A stretch of 64,000 nucleotides of DNA, taken from assembly GCF_029961025.1 (NCBI RefSeq), contig NZ_JASBVP010000002.1, positions 186,001-250,000 on the forward strand. Reading direction: 5' to 3'. Shown in pieces: positions 9,560-21,482 of the stretch (position 1 is the first letter of the stretch; every line of letters starts with the position of its first letter). Below the pieces are notes generated by a model, which worked only from the letters and a program-made list of their open reading frames with translations, was not told where the DNA came from and ran no database searches. The translations under genes and the position numbers were made by a program. The DNA comes from Mycobacterium sp. (lineage in GTDB: Bacteria; Actinomycetota; Actinomycetes; Mycobacteriales; Mycobacteriaceae).

Positions 9560-10381
9560 ATGGCTGCGACTGTTCGAGAACTGAAGGGGGCGTGGAACTT
9601 TCGCGACGTTGCAGAGAGTGTCGGTGCACTGCGCCCTGGGCGGCTTTTTCGTTCCAGCGAACTGAGCCGCCTCCACGACGACGGCCGGGCCGCTTTGGCT
9701 CGGCTGGGCATCACCGATGTGGCCGACCTGCGCTCACCCCGCGAGGTCACCCGCCGGGGACCGGGCCGGGTTCCCGACGGTGTAATTACCCACCTGCTGC
9801 CGTTCCCCGACCTCGGCACCGACCAAACCCACGCGAATGGCGCGGCACCGCATAAGCGGGCATTCCGGCAGCTGCTGGCCGGCGCGCTCGACAACCAACC
9901 GCCCGAGCAGGCCGCGGCCCGTTACATGATCGAAGAGTACCGTCGATTTCCCACCGCCAACGGTGCAGAACACGCGGTGCGACAGGTGATGTCGCTGCTA
10001 GCTGCCGGCCGTTCGCTGCTGGCGCACTGCTTCGCGGGCAAGGACCGCACCGGATTTATCGTCGCGGTCGTGCTGGAGGCGATCGGTGTCGAGCGTGACG
10101 CGATCCTGGCGGACTACCTGCGCAGCAACGACGCGGCCCCCAGCCTGCGCTCGCGGATTGTGGAGATGATGCGACAGAACGCGGACACCGGGCTGACCCC
10201 CGAGGTGGTGGCGTTCGCCCAGGCCCGCCTCTGCGACGAGGTGCTCGGTGTCCGTGAGGAGTACCTGGCGGCCGCGCGGCAGGCAATCGACCAAGCCTAC
10301 GGTTCGCTAGACGGCTACCTGCATGCCGCCGGCATCACTGCGACCGACGTCGCCCGGGTGCGTGGTGCACTGCTCAGCTGA
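9560..10381 (+). CDS. ptpB: Protein-tyrosine phosphatase MptpB-like
   Basis: MAATVRELKGAWNFRDVAES...LLAHCFAGKDRTGFIVAVVLEAIGV (HCxxGKDRTG P-loop). Confidence 0.92.
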   Translation: MAATVRELKGAWNFRDVAESVGALRPGRLFRSSELSRLHDDGRAALARLGITDVADLRSPREVTRRGPGRVPDGVITHLLPFPDLGTDQTHANGAAPHKRAFRQLLAGALDNQPPEQAAARYMIEEYRRFPTANGAEHAVRQVMSLLAAGRSLLAHCFAGKDRTGFIVAVVLEAIGVERDAILADYLRSNDAAPSLRSRIVEMMRQNADTGLTPEVVAFAQARLCDEVLGVREEYLAAARQAIDQAYGSLDGYLHAAGITATDVARVRGALLS

Positions 10382-10397
10382 ACTCGTGACACGTCAC

Positions 10398-10425
10398 AAC
10401 CGGCCCGCCGTCCGGCGGGCCGGTT
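10398..10425. terminator. Hairpin between convergent genes
   Basis: AACCGGCCCGCC-GTCC-GGCGGGCCGGTT, 12-bp perfect stem between the ptpB and SDR gene ends; no clear T-run. Confidence 0.65.
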
Positions 10426-10480
10426 CCCTGCGCGGCAACGCCTCGAGACGATCCATCCGGTCATCAACGCCAAGGCGTTG

Positions 10481-11344
10481 CTAGCGCAGCGCGAAGCTGG
10501 CCTGCTTGGCGTTGGACAGGTCGGTAATCTGCGCCCACCGCGCAGCCACCTCATCCACCGCCGGCGGATTTTCAAAGCTGACGCCCGCGTTCTCGAATAA
10601 CGCCACTCGTTGTATTTGGCCGCCGCCCACGATGAACACCGATCCGTTATCGCTGCATTCCTCGGTGCACAGATACCCGACCACCGGCGCGACGAACTCG
10701 GGCTTGAGCTTGTCCAACACCTCCGGTGGCAAAATGTCCTGCGTCATCCGGGTCTTCGCCAGCGGCGCGACCGCGTTGGCATGAATGTTGTATTTGGCAC
10801 CTTCCAACGCCAAGGTGTTGATCAAGCCGACTAGCCCCATCTTGGCCGCCCCGTAGTTGGCCTGCCCGAAGTTCCCGAACAGACCACTGGTCGAGGTGGC
10901 GACGACGACACGGCCGTAGCTCTGCTCGCGGAAGTGCGGCCAGGCCGCCCGCAGTACGTTGTAGCCCCCGTAGAGATGGACCTTGAGCACGGCGTCCCAA
11001 TTGTCGAACGACATCTTGTGGAAGGTGCCGTCGCGCAAGATGCCGGCGTTGCTCACCACACCATGCACCGCGCCGAACTCATCGAGCGCGGTCTTGATGA
11101 TATTGGCCGCTCCTTCCGCACTGGCGACGCTGTCGTAATTGGCAACAGCACGGCCGCCGGCCGCTTTGATCTCGCCGACCACGTTATCGGCCATCGCGGA
11201 GCCTGCACCGGTGCCGTCCCGGGCGCCGCCGAGGTCATTGACCACGACACACGCGCCTTCGCGCGCCAGGGTCAGGGCGTACTCGCGGCCCAGTCCCCCA
11301 CCGGCTCCGGTAACGACGATGACACGGTCCTGCACTCCGGGCAT
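10481..11344 (-). CDS. Short-chain dehydrogenase/reductase (Rv0148-like)
   Basis: MPGVQDRVIVVTGAGGGLGREYALTLAREGA...YGAAKMGLVGLINTLALEGAKYNIHANAVAP. Confidence 0.88.
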   Translation of the reverse strand: MPGVQDRVIVVTGAGGGLGREYALTLAREGACVVVNDLGGARDGTGAGSAMADNVVGEIKAAGGRAVANYDSVASAEGAANIIKTALDEFGAVHGVVSNAGILRDGTFHKMSFDNWDAVLKVHLYGGYNVLRAAWPHFREQSYGRVVVATSTSGLFGNFGQANYGAAKMGLVGLINTLALEGAKYNIHANAVAPLAKTRMTQDILPPEVLDKLKPEFVAPVVGYLCTEECSDNGSVFIVGGGQIQRVALFENAGVSFENPPAVDEVAARWAQITDLSNAKQASFALR

Positions 11345-11366
11345 AAGCGTCCTTTCTACGGGTATC

Positions 11367-11566
11367 GGTCCGGCTCCTCCTCGGGCCGCCCGGCCCTCGT
11401 CGTCGCCGACCGGTCTCATGGTCCGGCTCCTCCTCGGGCCGCCCGGCCCTCGTCGTCGCCGACCGGTCTCATGGTCCGGCTCCTCCTCGGGCCGCCCGGC
11501 CCTCGTCGTCGCCGACCGGTCTCATGGTCCGGCTCCTCCTCGGGCCGCCCGGCCCTCGTCGTCGCC
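11367..11566 (-). repeat. 53-bp MIRU-like tandem repeat (VNTR), ~3.8 copies
   Basis: Unit GGTCCGGCTCCTCCTCGGGCCGCCCGGCCCTCGTCGTCGCCGACCGGTCTCAT starts at 11367, 11420, 11473 and 11526; minus strand starts ATGAGACCGGTCGGCGACGACGAGG. Confidence 0.9.
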
Positions 11567-11569
11567 GGA

Positions 11570-12985
11570 CTAAAACAACCGGCGCGCCAACTTCTGCGCC
11601 CTCTCTGTATACGGGGGGTAGATAAAGCTCGACAAATCGGGTCGGGTCGGCTTGGTGAGCACCGACTTGCGGTGACTGAACTCCTCGAATCCCCAGCGCC
11701 CATGGTAGGCACCCATGCCCGAGGGGCCAACACCACCGAACGGCAGCTTGGAGGTGAAGTATTGGAAAGCCAGGTGGTTGACCAGCATGCCACCTGCGGG
11801 CACCTCTCTGATCACCCGCTCGCGCACCGCACGTGTTCTGGTGAACAGGTACGCTGACAACGGCTTTGGCCGAGAATTGACGAAACGTATTGCCTCATCA
11901 AGCGATTCGACAGAAACAATCGGCAAAATCGGGCCGAAGATCTCGTTTACCATCAGCGGCTCATCGGGATCGGGGTCGACGACCACGGTCGGCTGAATCC
12001 GCAGACCGGGTGCATCGGTTTTACCGCCGAGAACGATGGTGCCCTTCGTCTTGGCCAGGCAGTCGGCCAGCCGATCGAACTGGCGCCGATTGACAATGCG
12101 CATTCCGCCGGGTTCGTCAGCCTGAAACGTGGTGATGGCCTCGCCGATCTTGGCCACCAGCTGATCGCGGATCTTCGCGTCGACCAGCACGTAATCGGGC
12201 GCGATGCACGTCTGACCGGAGTTCAGCAGTTTGATCCAGGCGATCCGCTTCGCCGCGACATCCACGTCTGCGTCCGCCGCGACGATCACCGGGCTCTTAC
12301 CCCCCAATTCCAGGGTTACCGGGGTCAGGTGGGGCGCGGCGGCTTCGTAGACTTTGCGGCCGATCTCGGTGCCGCCGGTGAACGCCACTCGATCGAAGCC
12401 CTCGGCGATCAAGCGCTGGCTCACCGCGGCGTCACCCTCGATCACCACGATTGCGTCGGTGTCCAGGTAGCGTGACGCCAGTTCGGCAATCAACCGTGAC
12501 GACGCCGCGGCGATCTCAGAAGGCTTGAGCACCATTGTGTTTCCGGCCGCGATCGCCCCAATAGCCGGACCCAGCGTCAGCAGAAACGGGTAGTTCCATG
12601 CCCCGATGATCAGCACCGTCCCGTAGGGCTCGTACTCCACCCAGCCGCGGCCCGGCAGTTGCGCACGTTCGAGCAGCCGGTACCTACGACGCATCCAGCG
12701 GCCTACGTGCCTGGCCGCATACCTCGCCTCGGCGGCGGTGCCCGCGACGTCGGCCATCCAGGCCTCGAAAGGTTTGCGATCGAGATCCTCCGCGAGCGCG
12801 CCGGCAATCGCGGACTCGTTCTCGGCCATCATTCGTTCAATGGCACGGAGCTGGGTGCGCCGCCACTCCAGAGTCCGGGTGCGACCGGTTGCGAATGTTT
12901 CCCGCAAGTGGGCCACTGTCTTGGGGATATCCGGACCGGACGATACCTTTGCCTCAGCGGTTTGTGCGGTGGTTTCAGTCGTCAT
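11570..12985 (-). CDS. Aldehyde dehydrogenase family protein (Rv0147-like)
   Basis: MTTETTAQTAEAKVSSGPDIPKTVAHLRETF...VTLELGGKSPVIV...NSGQTCIAPDYV. Confidence 0.88.
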   Translation of the reverse strand: MTTETTAQTAEAKVSSGPDIPKTVAHLRETFATGRTRTLEWRRTQLRAIERMMAENESAIAGALAEDLDRKPFEAWMADVAGTAAEARYAARHVGRWMRRRYRLLERAQLPGRGWVEYEPYGTVLIIGAWNYPFLLTLGPAIGAIAAGNTMVLKPSEIAAASSRLIAELASRYLDTDAIVVIEGDAAVSQRLIAEGFDRVAFTGGTEIGRKVYEAAAPHLTPVTLELGGKSPVIVAADADVDVAAKRIAWIKLLNSGQTCIAPDYVLVDAKIRDQLVAKIGEAITTFQADEPGGMRIVNRRQFDRLADCLAKTKGTIVLGGKTDAPGLRIQPTVVVDPDPDEPLMVNEIFGPILPIVSVESLDEAIRFVNSRPKPLSAYLFTRTRAVRERVIREVPAGGMLVNHLAFQYFTSKLPFGGVGPSGMGAYHGRWGFEEFSHRKSVLTKPTRPDLSSFIYPPYTERAQKLARRLF

Positions 12986-13023
12986 TGGGGTCCCCTTTCT
13001 GACCGCCGGAATGCCCATCCTAA

Positions 13024-13039
13024 CCAACCGCTCGGTTGG
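13024..13039. promoter_or_regulatory. Candidate TetR-type operator upstream of the aldehyde dehydrogenase operon
   Basis: Perfect palindrome CCAACCG-CT-CGGTTGG 38 bp upstream of ATG 12985. Confidence 0.6.
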
Positions 13040-13210
13040 GCAACAGATGTCCGTGGGCCGATACCGACCACCGCCGCCGTCGGCGCTTTTCCGCCGTCAC
13101 GGTGCCGCCGACCGCTAGACACGCCTTTCACCCGGGGCAGGAATCCCGTGGCTCACCGTTTTTGCCAGCGAACCCGCAGCCGGTCGACCGGGATCGTCGC
13201 CGGCTGAGTG

Positions 13211-15144
<1,934 letters not shown>

Positions 15145-15242
15145 GTCGTGAGCCACCCTATCAAATAACTTAGGAAAGCTATACGTTGTGTGGGCGACGT
15201 CACTGCGGGCCCGCCATGTCGCAGTGGATTGCGTTGTTGAAC

Positions 15243-15974
15243 TCAGGGTTCCGGTTCGGCCCGCCACAGCGTGCCGGCCAGCAATTGACGCAACACCTCA
15301 CTGATGGCCCGCACCCGCGGAGGATCCCCCAGGAATCCGGCGTAGAAGCCGATGCCGCACAGCACCGCCAGCAACGTCTCGGTCACCGAAGGAGCGTCGG
15401 CATCGCCGGCGAGTTCACCACGATCGACCGCGTCGTTGACCGCCCGGGATAAGAATGACCGGACCACCGGCAACGCTTCGTTTTCGCCACCGCCGAAATC
15501 CGGATGCCGTTGCGATTCCAGCACGGAGGTAATCAGAAACGCCGCGGCCGATGGATTCTCGGCATCGGCCTGAATCGCGGCGGCAATAAACGCCGATAAC
15601 CGTCCGGGCAGCGTCGTCTCACGCTGGGCACGCTCGATGGCCGTGGTGACGAGCAGGTCGTTGGTCTGCTCCACGACCTCCCGATACAGCATCCGCTTGT
15701 TGGGAAAGTAATGGTTGATGGCCGGGCGGGTCAGATCCGCGCGGACCGCGATGGCCTGAAACGTCGCGGCGTCGTAGCCGCGTTCGCTGAATACCTCCCG
15801 AGCTGCGCGAACAATCCGTTTTCGCGTTTCCGCCGCTTTCGCTGCAGGGGGACGCCCCGGCCCCCGCCTCGCCGTTTGCGGCACAGCCGAATTGTGCCAC
15901 AGATCAATGAAGCCGAAATTAAGCCGACTCCCCGGGCAAACGGCCGCCGCGCCGTCGCCGGTCTCGATCGGCAC
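15243..15974 (-). CDS. TetR family regulator (Rv0144-like); the start may be internal
   Basis: [62 protein letters not shown]. Confidence 0.82.
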   Translation of the reverse strand: MPIETGDGAAAVCPGSRLNFGFIDLWHNSAVPQTARRGPGRPPAAKAAETRKRIVRAAREVFSERGYDAATFQAIAVRADLTRPAINHYFPNKRMLYREVVEQTNDLLVTTAIERAQRETTLPGRLSAFIAAAIQADAENPSAAAFLITSVLESQRHPDFGGGENEALPVVRSFLSRAVNDAVDRGELAGDADAPSVTETLLAVLCGIGFYAGFLGDPPRVRAISEVLRQLLAGTLWRAEPEP

Positions 15975-16030
15975 GGGGCGACCCGTCTTGAGCCGCTGCG
16001 CACCGGCACCACCGGTTAAGGTCTGAAGTC

Positions 16031-17446
16031 ATGCCAGACGCGGACGGAAACGGCCGTGACAATGCCGGTGGGCGGTTCGGCGCGTTTGTTCGCGATGCCG
16101 AATACCTGCGTAAGTGGCTCGTCTTGGGCATCCTGGTCGGCGTCATCGCCGGTTTGGGGGCGCTCACCTTTTATCTGGCGCTGAAATACACCACCGGATT
16201 TCTGCTGGGGGACCTGGGCGGCTACCGCGTCCCCACGCCGCTCGGCGAGGGCAACAACCCCGGGTCGGCCGGCTACCGTCGGCCGTGGGCGATCCCGCTG
16301 GTGACGACGGCGGGTGCGCTGGTCTCCGCGTTCATCGTGGCCAGGTTCGCCCCGGAAGCCAAAGGCCACGGCACCGATAGCGCGATTGAGGCCGTCCACA
16401 CCGACCCGCGGGCCATTCGCGCCCGGGTCGTGCTGGTGAAGATCGTGTCCAGCGCGCTGACCATCGGCTCGGGTGGCTCCGGTGGTCGGGAGGGGCCCAC
16501 GGCCCAGATCTCGGCCGGCTTCGGCTCGCTGCTGACCCGCCGACTGCACCTGACCGACGACGACGGCCGCATCCTGGTTTCCTTGGGCATCGGCGCGGGC
16601 ATCGGGGCCATCTTCGGCGCTCCCCTGGGCGGCGCGGTGCTGGCGGCGTCGATCATCTACCGCGACGATTTCGAGTACCGCACGCTCTACCCGGGTTTCA
16701 TCACCTCGGCCACGGCGTACGCCGTGCTCGGCTCGTTTCTGGGCTTTGACCCGATGTTCGGCTACATCGATGCCGAGTACCGATTCGAAGAAGCCTGGCC
16801 GTTGCTGTGGTTCGTCGTCCTCGGTGTGGCGGCGGCCGGGGTTGGCTGGTTGTACGCCCGCGTTTTCTACGCCGCCGATGCGTTGACCGAGCGGCTGCCC
16901 GGCGGTCCGGTGCTCAAACCCACGATAGGCGGGCTGGCGGTCGGATTGTTGGCATTGCTGATCCCGCAGGTCCTCAGCAGCGGCTACGGCTGGATACAGC
17001 TGGCCACCGGCAAGGAGTCACTGTCGGCGTTGCCGTTGTGGATTGTCGTCGTCCTCCCGTTCGCGAAGATCATCGCCACATCGCTGTCGATCGGCACCGG
17101 CGGTTCCGGCGGCATCTTCGGACCCGGGATGGTGATCGGGGCATTTGTGGGGGCCGCGGTCTGGCGGCTGGGCGCGCTATTACACTTGCCTGGGATACCC
17201 GACGCCCCAGGGATATTCGTCGTAGTCGGCATGATGGCCTGCTTCGGCAGTGTCGCCCACGCACCGCTGGCCGTGATGATCATGGTCGCCGAAATGACCG
17301 GATCGTTCGCGGTGGTGCCGGGAGCGATCATTGCGGTGGGATTCGCCTCGCTGCTCATGTCCCGCAGCCCGGTGACCATCTACCGGGCGCAACGGCTCAA
17401 TCGCCAGACCGCCGAGGCCGAACGTCAACGCGCGGCGCAGCGCTGA
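16031..17446 (+). CDS. ClC-type voltage-gated chloride channel family protein (Rv0143c-like)
   Basis: GSGGSGGREGPTAQISAGFGSLL and GTGGSGGIFGPGMVIGAFVG ClC signatures. Confidence 0.9.
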   Translation: MPDADGNGRDNAGGRFGAFVRDAEYLRKWLVLGILVGVIAGLGALTFYLALKYTTGFLLGDLGGYRVPTPLGEGNNPGSAGYRRPWAIPLVTTAGALVSAFIVARFAPEAKGHGTDSAIEAVHTDPRAIRARVVLVKIVSSALTIGSGGSGGREGPTAQISAGFGSLLTRRLHLTDDDGRILVSLGIGAGIGAIFGAPLGGAVLAASIIYRDDFEYRTLYPGFITSATAYAVLGSFLGFDPMFGYIDAEYRFEEAWPLLWFVVLGVAAAGVGWLYARVFYAADALTERLPGGPVLKPTIGGLAVGLLALLIPQVLSSGYGWIQLATGKESLSALPLWIVVVLPFAKIIATSLSIGTGGSGGIFGPGMVIGAFVGAAVWRLGALLHLPGIPDAPGIFVVVGMMACFGSVAHAPLAVMIMVAEMTGSFAVVPGAIIAVGFASLLMSRSPVTIYRAQRLNRQTAEAERQRAAQR

Positions 17447-17468
17447 GCGGGTCCCCCGGGGTGATGGC

Positions 17469-18386
17469 TTACAGCGAGCCGATGTTGTGCACCGCCAAGC
17501 GCGGCGCGCGCCGCGGCTCGCGGGCCAGGCCGCTGGCTTGCAGCAAGCGGATCACCCGATGGCGGTGCGGTCGCATCGGTTCCAGCAACTCGAGCATGAC
17601 CGCGTCGGTGACGGGGTGACCCAACAGCGTCCAGCCGATCATTTTCGGGATGTGGTAATCACCCACCGACACCACGTCGGGGTCACCGAACGCCCGTTGA
17701 ACGGTCTCGGCCGCGGTCCACGCCCCCACCCCCGGCACCGACATCAGCGCCGCCAGCGCCTGCGCCGCCGGGCGCGACACCAGCCGCTCCAGCGACGCCG
17801 CCCGGCGCGCGCAGCTAACGACCGTGCGGGCCCGTCGCGGATCGACATTGGCCCGGTGAAACTCCCAAACCGGAATCTTTTGCCACCCGTCGGCGGACGG
17901 CGGCACCCGCATCCCCGCCGGCGCCGGCCCGGGCGCCGGCGTACCGAACGTGGACACCAGCATGCGCCACGACCGGAAGGCGTCCACGCCGGGCACCCGC
18001 TGTTCGAGGACCGCCGGGATGAGTGCCTCCAGCACCCGGCCGGTGCGGCCCAGCCGCAGGTGCGGCACCCGCCGGTGTGCGGCGGCGACCGTCGGGTTGC
18101 GCGGCGTGAAATCCGACGCGTCGTCGTCGGCTCCCAGGAGCGCCGGAAGACCGTCCAGAAATTCCTCCGCGCCGTCTCCCCACGCGACGCAGTCCACGGC
18201 GGTGGCCTCCGCACGGCTGATGCGGGCCGTGACCGGCCCGGTGGGCAACAGGCTGGTGCGCCAGATCGTGCGATCGGGGGCAACCCGAAAGCAGGGGTCG
18301 CGCGGTCCGCGGCGCAGCGGCGCCAAGGTGATTCCGATGGCGACCACGCCCGGGAACGTGACCCTTCGGGTTCTCGTCGCTACCAC
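17469..18386 (-). CDS. DNA-3-methyladenine glycosylase-like protein (Rv0142-like)
   Basis: HhH-GPD-like LMSVPGVGAWTAAETVQRAFGDPDVVSVGDYHIPKMIGW. Confidence 0.8.
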   Translation of the reverse strand: MVATRTRRVTFPGVVAIGITLAPLRRGPRDPCFRVAPDRTIWRTSLLPTGPVTARISRAEATAVDCVAWGDGAEEFLDGLPALLGADDDASDFTPRNPTVAAAHRRVPHLRLGRTGRVLEALIPAVLEQRVPGVDAFRSWRMLVSTFGTPAPGPAPAGMRVPPSADGWQKIPVWEFHRANVDPRRARTVVSCARRAASLERLVSRPAAQALAALMSVPGVGAWTAAETVQRAFGDPDVVSVGDYHIPKMIGWTLLGHPVTDAVMLELLEPMRPHRHRVIRLLQASGLAREPRRAPRLAVHNIGSL

Positions 18387-18559
18387 TCGCGTCCCCTCAC
18401 CGCAGATCGCAACGCGAATCGCACCAGATCATAGGCTCGGCGCGGCGCGGTGCCCGGCGGCACGCGCATGATTGACCACGGCCGGCCTCAGCGACAGGAT
18501 GACACTGTGATCCGCGCCGGTGAGGATGCAGGGCGACGCCAAGGTCGGGGACGGCGCCG

Positions 18560-18946
18560 ATGACCACGCCGTTCGACAACCCACAGGCCGAACTGGCGTG
18601 GACATTCCTGCAATGCCTGTGCCAGGGTGGGGACGTCGACGAGTGTTTCGCGCTGCTCAGCGACGACTTCACCTACTGGAGCGCGGTGACCCGCACTGCG
18701 ATCGACAAGGCCGCCCTGCGGCGGGAGATCGACCGGCACAATCGCCGCGTCGAGACCACCCTCGAGCTCATCCGTTGTGTCACCGACGGCGACAGCGTGG
18801 TCATCGAGGCGCAAAACGAGGGGGTCACCGCCGACGGCGTGCCTTACGCCAGCCCGTATGTCTTCCTCTTTGAAACCCGTGACGGCTTGATTCGCTCACT
18901 GCGGGAGTACAGCGATACCCGGCTGGCGGAAGAGGTGTTCGCTTAA
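18560..18946 (+). CDS. SnoaL/NTF2-like protein (Rv0141c-like)
   Basis: MTTPFDNPQAELAWTFLQCLCQGGDVDECFALLSDDFTYWSAV...RSLREYSDTRLAEEVF. Confidence 0.75.
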   Translation: MTTPFDNPQAELAWTFLQCLCQGGDVDECFALLSDDFTYWSAVTRTAIDKAALRREIDRHNRRVETTLELIRCVTDGDSVVIEAQNEGVTADGVPYASPYVFLFETRDGLIRSLREYSDTRLAEEVFA

Positions 18947-18953
18947 TCGCCGC

Positions 18954-19331
18954 TTACTCGGCGCTGAGGGTGATTTCGGCTTTGTCGGGGTAGAAGGCGA
19001 CATGCCCGGCGATCGCCGCGACCGCAGGATGGGGCTGCTCATAGGTCCAGATCGCATCGTCGACGGTGCCCGCCGCGGTGGTCACACTGTAGTAGCGGGC
19101 TTCCCCCTTGAAGGGGCAGTACGTGGTGGTGTCGGTGCGCCGCAGCCTCTCTTGGACGACATCGTTCATCGGAATGTAGTGCACGGCAGGGTAACTGGAC
19201 TCCTGCAACCGCAACGCCGCCGTGGTGTCGGCAACGAGTTCGCCGTTGACCCGCACCCGCACCCGCGCCGTGGTCGGTTCGATGGTGATCGGGTGCTCGG
19301 TGCCGGATTCCAAGACGATGCGATCGCTCAT
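18954..19331 (-). CDS. DUF427 domain protein (Rv0140-like)
   Basis: VHYIPMNDVVQERLRRTDTTTYCPFKGEARYYSV...AIWTYEQPHPAVAAIAGHVAFYPDKAEI. Confidence 0.88.
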   Translation of the reverse strand: MSDRIVLESGTEHPITIEPTTARVRVRVNGELVADTTAALRLQESSYPAVHYIPMNDVVQERLRRTDTTTYCPFKGEARYYSVTTAAGTVDDAIWTYEQPHPAVAAIAGHVAFYPDKAEITLSAE

Positions 19332-19495
19332 CTGCGACGTCTCCTTGAGCGTGCTTTACGTGTGGATTGCAGATGTAACGCCGATCGGCGGCAAACATTC
19401 CCGTGGTGCGTGACTCAGGCCGGCCCGAAGGCCAAGCCCACGGACGTGGTGTATGAGTTCGCTCGATCGCGTGACCCTTCGGGATGCAGTTTAGA

Positions 19496-21482
19496 CCGAA
19501 GTTGCGGCGGGTCAGTTAGGCAATTTGGGGGTTGAGCTGGGGTCTGTGCGGGTTGGTCTGCCGAAGGTGTAGCCAGTGAATATGGTGTGTTGATGCTATT
19601 GATTGACGAGTTCGCCTTGTAATATTCAGTTATGGTCAAACCTGTGCGGATGCACGTAGCCCGGACTCCGAGCAAATATGTGGACAAGGCCGGCAACGTG
19701 CACCGCTATGAGTCGGTGCTGGTGCGTCGCACCTACCGCGACGGGACGAAGGTCCGCCACGAGACCCTGGCCAACCTGTCCAAGTTGCCCGCGGAGGTGA
19801 TCGCCGCGATCGAGGCGACGCTGAAGGGACAGGTGATGGTGCCTGCCCAGTCGGCCTGCACCATCACCCGCTCGCTGCCGCACGGGCATGTGGCCGCAGT
19901 GGCGGCGATGGCGCGTCGGCTGGGGTTTCCGGCGCTCCTGGGTCCGGCGTGTCGATCCCGCGATCTGGTGCTGGGGTTGGTTATTTCGCGGGTGATCCGT
20001 CCGGCGTCCAAGCTGTCAACGTTGTCGCGGTGGGCCGATACCACCTTGGGGCCCGACCTGGACGTGGCTGGCGCCTCCACCGATGAGGTGTATGCCGCGA
20101 TGGACTGGCTGGCGAATCGTCAGGACGCGATCGAGAAGAAGCTGGCCGCTAAACACCTTGGGCCAGCGGCGAACCCGTCACGGATGGCGTTGTTCGATCT
20201 GACCAGCTCATGGGTGACCGGGCGGTGCTGTGAGCTGGCCGCCCATGGCTATTCCCGCGACGGCAAAAAGGGCCTGCCGCAGATCAACTACGGGGTGCTC
20301 ACCGACCCGGCCGGACGCCCCGTGGCGGTGCGGGTGTTTTCCGGAGATACCGCCGACCCGGTCGCGTTCACCGACATCGTCGAGGTGCTGCGCGACACGT
20401 TCGGGTTGACCCGGCTGGTGCTGGTGGGGGATCGCGGCATGATCACCAGTGCACGCATCAGCGCACTGAGAGAGCTTAACACCGATGCGGGAACCGGTTT
20501 CGGGTGGATCACCGCCCTGCGTGCACCCCAGATCGCCACCCTGGCCGCCGACAAGGGACCGCTGCAGATGAGCCTGTTCGACACCCAAGATCTCGCCGAG
20601 ATCGCCCACCCCGACTACCCCGGGGAACGGTTGATCGCCTGCCGCAACCCCGCCCTGGCCGCCGAGCGGGCCCGCAAACGCGCCGCGCTGCTAGCCGCCA
20701 CCGAGGCCGACCTGGCCGCCATCGCCGAGCGGGTGGCCCGCGGCACCCTCAAGGGGGCAGGCAAGATCGGTGAAGCCGTTGGGCGGATCATCGTCAAACA
20801 CAACGTGGGCAAGCATTTTCACCGCACCATCACCGACACCAGCTTCACCTACCAGCGTGACCAGGCCGGCATCGATGCCGAGGCCAGCCTCGATGGCATC
20901 TACGTGCTGCGCACCAGCGTCGACGCCGATACCCTCACCCCAGCAGCCGTGGTGGAAAGCTACAAAAACCTCGCCCACGTCGAGCGCGACTTCCGCAGCA
21001 TCAAGGCCGATGATCTGGATCTGCGGCCCATCCATCACCGCCTCGATAAGCGTGTCCGCGCCCACGTGCTGATCTGCCTGCTGGCCTGCTACCTGGTCTG
21101 GCACCTGCGTAAAGCCTGGGCGTCGCTGACCTTCACCGACGAACACCCACCCGCCCGCGACAACCCCGTCGCGCCCGCACAACGCTCACCACAGGCCCAG
21201 GCCAAAGCCTCGACCCAGCACGACCCAGACGGTAACCCGCTGCGCAGCTTCCGCGGCCTGCTCGATCACCTAGCGACCCTGACCCGCAACGACATTCACT
21301 ACCACGGCACCAACGCCACGGTACCCACACTGGCCGAACCCACCCCCGACCAACGCCGCGCCTTCGACCTTATCGGCACCCCCATCCCGCTGACCGCCGC
21401 GTAGCCAGAACCACGACCCCACACCACCAGCAAAAACCCACGTCAGCCACGAATCCACCCACCCAAACCGCCGCAACTTCGG
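19496..21482 (+). mobile_element. IS1634-like insertion sequence, 1987 bp, 15-bp perfect terminal IRs, 6-bp TSD
   Basis: IR CCGAAGTTGCGGCGG at 19496-19510 and its inverse CCGCCGCAACTTCGG at 21468-21482; TTTAGA direct repeats at 19490-19495 and 21483-21488. Confidence 0.92.
19632..21404 (+). CDS. IS1634-family (IS4 superfamily) DDE transposase
   Basis: 590 aa intact ORF; MHVARTPSKYVDKAGNVHRYESVLVRRTYRDGTKVRHETLANLSKLP...LVLVGDRGMITSARISAL...VERDFRSIKADDLDLRPIHHRLDKRVRAHVLICLLA. Confidence 0.92.
   Translation: MVKPVRMHVARTPSKYVDKAGNVHRYESVLVRRTYRDGTKVRHETLANLSKLPAEVIAAIEATLKGQVMVPAQSACTITRSLPHGHVAAVAAMARRLGFPALLGPACRSRDLVLGLVISRVIRPASKLSTLSRWADTTLGPDLDVAGASTDEVYAAMDWLANRQDAIEKKLAAKHLGPAANPSRMALFDLTSSWVTGRCCELAAHGYSRDGKKGLPQINYGVLTDPAGRPVAVRVFSGDTADPVAFTDIVEVLRDTFGLTRLVLVGDRGMITSARISALRELNTDAGTGFGWITALRAPQIATLAADKGPLQMSLFDTQDLAEIAHPDYPGERLIACRNPALAAERARKRAALLAATEADLAAIAERVARGTLKGAGKIGEAVGRIIVKHNVGKHFHRTITDTSFTYQRDQAGIDAEASLDGIYVLRTSVDADTLTPAAVVESYKNLAHVERDFRSIKADDLDLRPIHHRLDKRVRAHVLICLLACYLVWHLRKAWASLTFTDEHPPARDNPVAPAQRSPQAQAKASTQHDPDGNPLRSFRGLLDHLATLTRNDIHYHGTNATVPTLAEPTPDQRRAFDLIGTPIPLTAA

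Noticed and set aside
11367-11566. Possible CRISPR array
   Set aside because: 53-bp units are contiguous with no unique spacers; tandem VNTR instead.
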